Source of the DNA: CAVVSD01 sp963757125
GTDB lineage: Bacteria; Actinomycetota; Thermoleophilia; Solirubrobacterales; Solirubrobacteraceae
DNA length: 64,000 nucleotides
Direction of reading: 5' to 3'
Assembly (NCBI GenBank): GCA_963757125.1
Contig: CAVWQP010000004.1
Span: 682,001 to 746,000, forward strand
The notes under the pieces were generated by a model. It was given only the letters and a program-made list of their open reading frames with translations, was not told the origin of the DNA and ran no database searches. This document shows positions 38,120-44,407 of the stretch, in pieces; within the stretch, counting starts at the first letter, position 1; every line of letters begins with the position of its first letter. Both the position numbers and the translations under genes were made by a program.

Positions 38120-39297
38120 GCCGCGACCTCGGCGCCGCGCAGCGGGAGCGAGACATCGAGCACGCGCCGGTCGTCGGCGCGCCCGGCGTGGACGTGGCCG
38201 CCGTAGAGATCCGCGCGGGCGCGGATCGCCGCGACGAGCGCGGCGTCGACATCGCTGGCGTGCGACGGCGGCCGGTCGTCGGTCACCCGCAGCACGATGC
38301 GCCCGCGCTCGTAGCGCGCCGTGACGTGCACGTCCTGCGCCCCCGCGCCCGCCGCGGACTCCACCGCGCGCTCGGCGATCCAGAACGCCGCGAGGTCGAT
38401 GCCCGGGCTGACCGGGACGGGTGCACCGGCCACCTCGACCGTGACCGCCGGGGCGTCGCCGGTCCCGCGCCGGGCCAGGCCCGCGATCTCCGACACGCCC
38501 GGCTGCGGCGCCAGCGAAGGGCCGGCGACGTCATGGCGCAGCACGCCGAGCAGCCGGCGCATCTCGCCGAGCGCCTCCCGGCCGGTGTCCTCGATCACCC
38601 GCAGCGAGTCGGCGGCGTACGCGCGCTCGCCGACCGCCAGCACGCGGTGCACGGCCTCGGCCTGCACGACGATCGCGCTGACGTCGTTGGCGAGCACCGT
38701 CTGCAGCTCGCCGGCGATGCGCGTGCGCTCGTCCTCGACCGCGCGGGCGGCGCGCGTCACCTCCACCTCGGCGAGGCTGCGCTGCGCCGCCTCGAGCTCG
38801 TCGCGCACCCGGCGGTGGCTGCGCAGCGCGCGCCCGGCCAGCACGGGCGGCGCGCAGAGGCCCAGCCCCCAGAGGAGCTCCGCCGGCAGCCCCTCGTCCT
38901 CCGACATGCTCAGCGCCACCGATGTCGCGCCGTACAGGACGACGCACAGGAGCACCGTCGTCCACCCGTCGGTCCGGCGGCCGACGGTGTAGAGCAGCGC
39001 GAACAGCGCGGCGAACGACGAGTCCATGTACTGCATGAGCCCGCCGCCGAGCGGTTCCTGGAGGAGCACGGCCACGACGAACGCGACGCACGCGATCGCG
39101 AGATGCGGCGTGCGGACGACGAGCGCGGCGATGACGACCAGGCCCGTCGCGGCCGTCGCGAGGCGATCGGTCCCCTGCGGGTCGCGGGTCAGCAGCTCGA
39201 CCACGAACCACACGGCGACGGTCCCCGCGAGCGCGAGGTCGATCCACCGCTGATCCAGCCCCAGGACGCGCGACCGCAGCCGTTCGCCGATCGTCAT
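38116..39297 (-). CDS. Degenerate (pseudo) histidine kinase
   Basis: A 393-residue membrane protein with the same layout as the next kinase: about five hydrophobic helices (20-155), a coiled coil and a dimerisation segment. The phosphoacceptor motif reads RTRIAGELQTVLANDVSAIV, with Gln199 where the His should be. The ATP-binding N-box is replaced by WIAERAVESAAGAGA and the first G-box by VTDDRPPSH. It is therefore unlikely to phosphorylate itself and may regulate the intact kinase by heterodimerising. The ATG at 39297 is preferred over a GTG at 39327 because a TACGGT -10 lies 6 nt before it. Confidence 0.85.
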   Translation of the reverse strand: MTIGERLRSRVLGLDQRWIDLALAGTVAVWFVVELLTRDPQGTDRLATAATGLVVIAALVVRTPHLAIACVAFVVAVLLQEPLGGGLMQYMDSSFAALFALLYTVGRRTDGWTTVLLCVVLYGATSVALSMSEDEGLPAELLWGLGLCAPPVLAGRALRSHRRVRDELEAAQRSLAEVEVTRAARAVEDERTRIAGELQTVLANDVSAIVVQAEAVHRVLAVGERAYAADSLRVIEDTGREALGEMRRLLGVLRHDVAGPSLAPQPGVSEIAGLARRGTGDAPAVTVEVAGAPVPVSPGIDLAAFWIAERAVESAAGAGAQDVHVTARYERGRIVLRVTDDRPPSHASDVDAALVAAIRARADLYGGHVHAGRADDRRVLDVSLPLRGAEVAA

Positions 39298-39303
39298 GCG
39301 CGC

Positions 39304-39309
39304 ACCGTA
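39304..39309 (-). promoter_or_regulatory. -10 box of the pseudo-kinase/kinase/regulator operon
   Basis: TACGGT (minus strand) ends 6 nt before the ATG at 39297, defining a leaderless start for the three-gene operon. Confidence 0.5.
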
Positions 39310-39326
39310 GACGCGCGCGAGGTCCA

Positions 39327-39349
39327 CGTCGTCCTACCAGAGGACGACG
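39327..39349. promoter_or_regulatory. Perfect 9-bp inverted repeat, candidate operator of the two-component operon
   Basis: CGTCGTCCT-ACCAG-AGGACGACG is perfectly symmetric over 9 bp with a 5-nt centre. It is centred about 40 bp upstream of the predicted transcription start, where activators of the NarL type bind. Autoregulation by the LuxR regulator is inferred. It could also influence the plus-strand cupin gene 140 bp away. Confidence 0.5.
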
Positions 39350-39491
39350 CGCGCAGGGCTCGGGGTCGCACCCAGGGCCACCCGAAGATCACCACCGCGG
39401 GCGACGACGCGGGAGCGGCGCCGATCGAGGCTTCCACCAGCACATCGGCGGGCCGCACGGAGGCCCAGCCCCCAACCGCAAGGAGCCTGTC

Positions 39492-40073
39492 ATGGCACAC
39501 GCCGGCCTCATCCTGGACAACCCCGTCAGCGGCGAGCGCTTCGAGTTCCGCCGCACCGCCGCCGACACGAACGGCGAGCTGCTCGAGTTCGACCTCACGC
39601 TGGCCGCCGACGGCCACGTCCCCGGTGCTCACGTGCATCCCGAGCAGGAGGAGCGCTTCGTCGTGCACAGCGGCCGGATCAAGTTCCGCCTGGGGGCCAG
39701 GAAGATCGTCGCGGGGCCCGGCGACGTCGTCGTCGTGCCCGCCGGCAAGGTCCACGCGTTCAAGAACGTCGGCGGCGAGGAGGCGAAGGTCCGCGTGCAG
39801 GTGACGCCCGCGCTCGACATGGAGCGCCTGTTCGAGGCGACCGTCGCGCTCGCCGAGGAGGGCGCGACGAACCGCAAGGGCATGCCCAAGCCGCTGCACC
39901 TCGCGCTGTTCGTCCGCCGCTTCCGCCGCGAGGTCCGCGCGCCGTTCCCGCCCGCGCCGATCGTCGCCGCCATGCTCGCCCCGCTCGCCTGGATCGGGTC
40001 GAAGCGCGGGCACGGCGCGCGCTACGGCGAGACGGTCGCCGCCGAGCCCGCCATCGTCGCGGTCACGGCCTGA
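39492..40073 (+). CDS. Cupin-domain protein
   Basis: A 193-residue protein with a cupin barrel in residues 1-110: motif 1 HVPGAHVHPEQEERFVVHSG gives the His-X-His and Glu metal ligands, and motif 2 is PAGKVHAFKNVG. The C-terminal 80 residues (NRKGMPKPLHLALFVRRFRR) form a helical, partly hydrophobic tail that is also present in the cupin at 3703. The substrate is unknown. AAGGAG at 39479-39484 is a good ribosome-binding site 7 nt before the ATG, so this gene is not leaderless. Its 3' end overlaps the convergent secreted-protein gene by 11 bp. Confidence 0.85.
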   Translation: MAHAGLILDNPVSGERFEFRRTAADTNGELLEFDLTLAADGHVPGAHVHPEQEERFVVHSGRIKFRLGARKIVAGPGDVVVVPAGKVHAFKNVGGEEAKVRVQVTPALDMERLFEATVALAEEGATNRKGMPKPLHLALFVRRFRREVRAPFPPAPIVAAMLAPLAWIGSKRGHGARYGETVAAEPAIVAVTA

Positions 40074-40953
40074 CCGCCTCGAACGCCGACCCTGGGACGC
40101 GCTTGATCTGCTCGAGATCGGCGTCGTCCCAGCGGTCGTCCGCCGTGCCGCTGATGAACCACGGCGATCCGTTGTCGGCCACGATCAGGCCGTAGCGGCG
40201 CAGCGCGGTGAGGATCACCCGCGACTGCCCGTGGAAGCCGCGCAGCGAGTACGACCTCTTCAGCCGCAGCCGCAGCCCCATCGGCGGCAGGTTCGGGTCG
40301 CTCGAGCTCGACGCGAAGTGCCGCGCCGGCGCGCGGAACGAGCGGCTCGAGCGCGGCACGGTGACCCGCAGCGCGTGCTCGATGGCTCCTGAGCTCGCCT
40401 CGTCGGGCCGCGCGAGGCCCGGCGCGATCGGCAGGCCGGCGGCGTCGGCCGACGTCCAGCCCTTCGGCCGCAGCGCGCCGGTGCGCAGGTCGAACGTCGC
40501 ACCCGAGCCGGCCTCCCAGCCGTCGCCGGAGCGCTGGGCGCCGAACAGCTCGTAGAGCTTGCAGGTCTCCTGCTGCACGACGAGCACGTGGCGGTCCGAC
40601 CCGCCTTCCACGCGCGCGTCGAGCGGCACCGGGTACGGGCCGGGATCGGACTCGTCGGGCGCCTCCGTGAAGGTGATCGGCGCGAGCGGCTGCGAGGGCG
40701 GGACGACCGTCAGCGGAATCCCGTAGGCGCCGCCGCCGCCGAAGTCCGGATGCAGCTTCAGCCCGCGCCCGATGGCCGCGACGTACCGGCGGCTGCGCGG
40801 GTCCACCGGCGCCCGGGAGATGTCGCGGTTCCAGGCGTTCGTCGCCGGGAACACCGGGCACCCGCCGATGGTGGGCGGCGCGGCGGATGCGACCGACGCG
40901 GGAACCGCTGCGAGCACGGCCGCGAGCGCGGCGACGACGAGAGGGCGGCGCAT
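40063..40953 (-). CDS. Secreted protein of an unnamed conserved family
   Basis: A 296-residue exported protein with a Sec signal (LVVAALAAVLAAVPASVASA). The mature protein carries conserved blocks CPVFPATNAWNRDIS, GRGLKLHPDFGGG, SDPGPYPVPLDARVEGG, CKLYELFGAQ, LRPKGWTSADAAGLPIAPG and RYGLIVADNGSPWFISG. These recur in a family of secreted bacterial and fungal proteins without an assigned function. The two Cys may form a disulfide, and His/Asp residues around ARPDE and APARHFAS suggest an enzyme. The ATG at 40953 directly precedes the signal peptide; the longer open frame upstream is antisense to the hydrolase gene. Confidence 0.78.
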   Translation of the reverse strand: MRRPLVVAALAAVLAAVPASVASAAPPTIGGCPVFPATNAWNRDISRAPVDPRSRRYVAAIGRGLKLHPDFGGGGAYGIPLTVVPPSQPLAPITFTEAPDESDPGPYPVPLDARVEGGSDRHVLVVQQETCKLYELFGAQRSGDGWEAGSGATFDLRTGALRPKGWTSADAAGLPIAPGLARPDEASSGAIEHALRVTVPRSSRSFRAPARHFASSSSDPNLPPMGLRLRLKRSYSLRGFHGQSRVILTALRRYGLIVADNGSPWFISGTADDRWDDADLEQIKRVPGSAFEAVRP

Positions 40954-41022
40954 GGCCGCGGGACTATCCCAGATGGTGGTCCTGCTTTCGCCGCCCGGGA
41001 GGGCGTGGGATGCTGGGCCCAC

Positions 41023-42741
41023 ATGGGCGGCGTGACCTTCAACGAGAAGCTCGAGGGCTGGATCGGCGCCCGCGAGCTGGACGTCAACCAGGGCGTCGTC
41101 ACCGGCCGGCGCGACGACACCAGGCTCGTGCTGCAGCTCGAGATGGACGTGCCCGACGTCGACGCGGTCGTCCGCGACACCGGCTCGCCGGCAACGGCGC
41201 GCGGGTTCGTCTCCAGCCCGCTGCTCGGCGGACGCTGCGAGGTCCTCGAGGGCAGCACCTTCCACCTCCTGCAACCGCGCTCGGGGCCCCGCAGCTTCCG
41301 GATGCTCTACCGCCTGTTCGTCCGCGACGCCGGCGGCGCGCCCGTCACCGTCAGCGGCTTCAAGGTCGTCTTCGACGATCGAGGCTGGGACGTCTGGACC
41401 GACACGACCTCGCTGCACACCCGCCTCCTGCGCGGGCACCTCGACAAGGATGCCGAGGACCGCGCGGGGCCCGACGAGGTGCTCGGCGCGGGCATCGTCG
41501 AGATCTCGCTCCCGGTGTTCCTGCGGCTCATGGCCGGGATGAAGGGCGACGTGGGGGACCGGCTGCGCTTCGGCCGGGCCTTCTTCGGGACGCTGTGGGA
41601 CACCTACAGCGGCCGCGCGGGGAGCATCCAGGACGCCTTCGCCGACCCGACGCCCGACGTCGACGCGGAGCCCGCGTGGTTCGAGCGGCTGCGCGAGCGC
41701 GGCGTGCACGGCGAGATGGTGCCGTTCCGTGCCGGCGACGGCCTCCCGCTCAAGCTCGGCCACTTCCGCGGCGACGCCGAGCCGACCCGCGGCCCGGTCC
41801 TGGTCGTCGCGGGCACCGGGGTGCGCGGTGCGATCTTCTCCAGCGCGCCGCAGCCGCTGACGATGGTCGATGCGCTCGTGCGCGAGGGCTACGACGTGTG
41901 GGTGGAGGACTGGCGCGCGTCGATCGACTTCCCGCCGCTGCGCTACACCCTCGACGAGGCGGCGGTGTTCGACCACCCCGCGGCGGTGCGCGAGATCCGC
42001 GAGCGGACCGGGGCGGAGAGCATCAAGGCGCTCGTGCACTGCCAGGGATCGACGAGCTTCACGATGTCCTCGCTCGCCGGCCTCGTGGACGATGTCCGCA
42101 CCGTCGTCTCCAATGCCGTCTCCCTGCATCCGGTCGTCACGAAGCGCTCGCGCGCGAAGCTCTCGCTCCTCACGCCGGTCGCGTCGCGCATCTACGACGG
42201 CACCGACCCGCAGTGGGCGGTGCGGCCCCCGACGCCGACGCGGAAGGCGCTCGCGAAGTGGGTCCAGCTCACGCGCCATGACTGCGACGAGCCGGCGTGC
42301 GTCATGTCGCAGTACATCTACGGCGCCGGCGCGGACGTCCTGTGGCGCCACGCGAACCTCGACACCGCCACGCACCACTGGGTCGCCCGCGAGTTCGGCT
42401 ACGTCCCGTTCAGCTTCTTCCGCCAGATCCTCGCCTCGGTGAAGGCCGGTCATCTCGTCCCCGCCGACGACCTGCCGGCGCTGCCGCGGTCGTTCGTCGA
42501 CGCCACGCCGCCGCAGGAGCAGCTGTGGACGTTCGTCGGCGGTGAACGGAACGTGTGCTTCATGCCGGAGGGGCAGGAGCGCAGCCGCGCGTGGTTCCGC
42601 GAGCGCAGCCCGCAGGACCACGGTTTCGTGGAGTTCCCGGGCTACAGCCACCTCGACGTGTTCTTCGGGCGCGACGCCTCCAAGGACACGTTCCCGCACA
42701 TCCTCGCGGGGCTGGAGCGCGAGCCCGTTCCGTCGGGCTGA
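41023..42741 (+). CDS. Alpha/beta hydrolase with large N-terminal domain
   Basis: A 572-residue protein. Residues 1-215 form a beta-rich domain (ELDVNQGVVTGRRDD, GGRCEVLEGSTFHLL, VSGFKVVFDDRGWDVWTD) like the one attached to cholesterol oxidase-linked hydrolases. Residues about 225-565 are an alpha/beta hydrolase: oxyanion strand LVVAGTGVRG, nucleophile elbow LVHCQGSTSF with Cys340 where Ser is usual, and His in FPGYSHLDVFFG. The Cys elbow is shared by hydrolases associated with GMC oxidoreductases. An ester, lactone or dienelactone substrate is likely. A GMC oxidoreductase lies 6 kb away, but no operon link is seen. Confidence 0.8.
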   Translation: MGGVTFNEKLEGWIGARELDVNQGVVTGRRDDTRLVLQLEMDVPDVDAVVRDTGSPATARGFVSSPLLGGRCEVLEGSTFHLLQPRSGPRSFRMLYRLFVRDAGGAPVTVSGFKVVFDDRGWDVWTDTTSLHTRLLRGHLDKDAEDRAGPDEVLGAGIVEISLPVFLRLMAGMKGDVGDRLRFGRAFFGTLWDTYSGRAGSIQDAFADPTPDVDAEPAWFERLRERGVHGEMVPFRAGDGLPLKLGHFRGDAEPTRGPVLVVAGTGVRGAIFSSAPQPLTMVDALVREGYDVWVEDWRASIDFPPLRYTLDEAAVFDHPAAVREIRERTGAESIKALVHCQGSTSFTMSSLAGLVDDVRTVVSNAVSLHPVVTKRSRAKLSLLTPVASRIYDGTDPQWAVRPPTPTRKALAKWVQLTRHDCDEPACVMSQYIYGAGADVLWRHANLDTATHHWVAREFGYVPFSFFRQILASVKAGHLVPADDLPALPRSFVDATPPQEQLWTFVGGERNVCFMPEGQERSRAWFRERSPQDHGFVEFPGYSHLDVFFGRDASKDTFPHILAGLEREPVPSG

Positions 42742-42777
42742 ACACGCGTTCGCGCGAAGGTCACGCCCAAGGGGGCG

Positions 42778-43299
42778 ATGACCCTCCCCCCGAACCAGCA
42801 CGCCGGCACGTTCGTCTTCGCTGACCTGGCCGGCTACACCGCCCTCACCGCACGGTGGGGCGACGACCTCGCGGCCCAGGTCGCGATCGCGCTGCGGGAC
42901 GCCGCCGGGCGCCTCGCCGGCGAGCACCGCGGTCAGCTCGTGAAGTCGATGGGCGACAGCGTCCTGCTCCGCACGGCGGTCCCCGCGGACGGCGTCCGCC
43001 TCGGCATCGCCATCGCGCAGGCCGCTCCCGCGCTCCGGGCCCGGGTCGGCATCCACGCCGGGCCCGCCGTCGGGCACGAGGGCGACTGGTTCGGACTCGC
43101 CGTCAACCTCGCGTCGCGGCTCTCCGCCCAGGCCGCGCCGGGCGAGGTCCTCGTCAGCGAGCCGACGTGGGCCGCGGCCGGCATGCGCGGCTGCGGCGCC
43201 CCGGCGCACGCCGTCGCGCTCGGTCCCTGGGTCCTGGGCGATGCGCCCGACCCGGTCGAGGTCCTCGCCCTCGCGACGCAGTGCGGGATGGGGTCATGA
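42778..43299 (+). CDS. Orphan class III adenylate/guanylate cyclase catalytic domain
   Basis: A 173-residue protein consisting only of a class III cyclase domain. The two metal Asp are Asp16 (VFADLAGYTAL) and Asp60 (KSMGDSVLL), the purine-recognition Lys is Lys56, and the transition-state pair Asn111/Arg115 is in FGLAVNLASRLSAQ. All catalytic residues are thus present, so cAMP synthesis is plausible; no membrane or sensor domain is attached. GGGGG precedes the ATG by 2-3 nt. Its TGA overlaps the ATG of a LuxR regulator (ATGA), which suggests joint function. Confidence 0.85.
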   Translation: MTLPPNQHAGTFVFADLAGYTALTARWGDDLAAQVAIALRDAAGRLAGEHRGQLVKSMGDSVLLRTAVPADGVRLGIAIAQAAPALRARVGIHAGPAVGHEGDWFGLAVNLASRLSAQAAPGEVLVSEPTWAAAGMRGCGAPAHAVALGPWVLGDAPDPVEVLALATQCGMGS

Positions 43300-43967
43300 G
43301 CACGCCCATGGCCCAGCACGCCCCGATGGCCCGCGCGGGCCTGACCGGCGTCGTCGTCTTCAGCGAGCAGCGCCTCGTCGCCGAGGGCCTGCAGGCGCTG
43401 CTGCGCACCGCGGGCGGCTTCGCCGTCCCGGCCGTCACCGGCTCGCTCGGCGACCTGCTCGTCGCCGTCGAGCGGCTGCGGCCCGCCGCCGTCCTGCTCG
43501 ACGCGGGTGCCGGCGGCCCGCAGGGAGCGCGCGTGGTCCTCGCGCTGCGTCCCGTGCGCCCGGACGTCCGCATCGTCGTCCTCGCCGACTCGCTCGAGCC
43601 CCGCCTCGCGGGGCTCGTCGGAGCCGGCCACGCCGACGCACTCCTGCCGAAGGTGGAGGCGAGCGGGAAGGCCACGGTCCAGGCCATCCGCGACGTCCTC
43701 TCCGGCCGCCAGGTGCTGTCGGGCTGGAGCTCCCGCACGACTCCCGGCACGGATGCCGGGATGGGGAGGCTCTCGGCCCGGCAGCGCGAGGTGCTGCGAC
43801 TCGTCGTCGCGGGCTACTCGAACGCGCAGATCGCCGCGGAGCTGGTGATCAGCGTCAACACCGTGAAGTTCCACGTCCGATCCATCTTCCGCGAGCTCGG
43901 CATCCGCTCGCGGGTGGACGCCGCGCGCCGCCACGGAGGGCTGGCGGTCGGCGTCAGCGCGCCGTGA
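43296..43967 (+). CDS. LuxR-family regulator with degenerate receiver
   Basis: A 223-residue regulator. The N-terminal domain has the receiver fold (TGVVVFSEQRLVAEGLQALL), but the acidic pair is replaced by Ser-Glu; Asp in AVLLDAGAGG and Lys in LLPKVEA remain, and the Thr is Ala (VVLADS). Phosphorylation is doubtful. The C-terminal LuxR helix-turn-helix is intact (LSARQREVLRLVVAGYSNAQ ... NTVKFHVRSIFRELG). It is translationally coupled to the cyclase gene, so it may respond to a nucleotide or a protein partner instead of phosphate. Confidence 0.87.
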   Translation: MSTPMAQHAPMARAGLTGVVVFSEQRLVAEGLQALLRTAGGFAVPAVTGSLGDLLVAVERLRPAAVLLDAGAGGPQGARVVLALRPVRPDVRIVVLADSLEPRLAGLVGAGHADALLPKVEASGKATVQAIRDVLSGRQVLSGWSSRTTPGTDAGMGRLSARQREVLRLVVAGYSNAQIAAELVISVNTVKFHVRSIFRELGIRSRVDAARRHGGLAVGVSAP

Positions 43968-44394
43968 CGAGCACGACGCCGGCGACCAGCAGCACGAAGC
44001 CCAGCACGGTCGCCGGCGTCAGCTCGGTCTGCTTCAGCCCGAGGAGGCCGAAGTGGTCGAGCGTCGCGGCGACGATGAGCTGCGACGTGATGCTGACGGC
44101 GACGACGCCGCCGGCGCCGATCCGCGAGATCGCGAAGAGCGACACCGTGACGTTGAAGGCGCCCATGAGCCCGCCGGTGAGGTAGACCGGCGAGACGTCG
44201 CTGACCCCGGACAGCCGGCTCGCATTGCCCGACGCGACGAGGAGCAGCGCGACCACGAGCGCGGAGCCGCCGAGGCTCACGAACGCCGCGCCGAGCGCTC
44301 CGGTGTGCCGCGACAGCTGGGAGTTGATCGCCGGCTGGACGGCGATGGAGATCCCCACGCCGAGCACGAGGAGCAGGATGAGGCCGCGTGGCAT
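43954..44394 (-). CDS. DMT-superfamily YdcZ/DUF606 membrane protein
   Basis: A 146-residue protein with five hydrophobic helices, beginning ILLLVLGVGISIAVQPAINS, the signature of the DUF606/YdcZ branch of drug/metabolite transporters, which act as small-subunit-like permeases of unknown substrate. LGAAFVSLGGSALVVALLL and QLIVAATLDHFGLLG are further conserved blocks. A TAGCTT -10 box 7 nt before the ATG implies a leaderless transcript starting inside the end of the PI-PLC-like gene. The 3' end overlaps the convergent LuxR gene by 14 bp. Confidence 0.88.
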   Translation of the reverse strand: MPRGLILLLVLGVGISIAVQPAINSQLSRHTGALGAAFVSLGGSALVVALLLVASGNASRLSGVSDVSPVYLTGGLMGAFNVTVSLFAISRIGAGGVVAVSITSQLIVAATLDHFGLLGLKQTELTPATVLGFVLLVAGVVLVTAR

Positions 44395-44401
44395 CCGCGG
44401 G

Positions 44402-44407
44402 AAGCTA
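44402..44407 (-). promoter_or_regulatory. -10 box of the DUF606 gene
   Basis: TAGCTT (minus strand), 7 nt from the ATG at 44394; it overlaps the TAG stop of the upstream gene. Confidence 0.4.

Noticed and set aside
40954..43209. Minus-strand upstream extension of the secreted protein at 40063
   Set aside because: It is antisense to the alpha/beta hydrolase and cyclase genes; the signal peptide begins at the ATG 40953.
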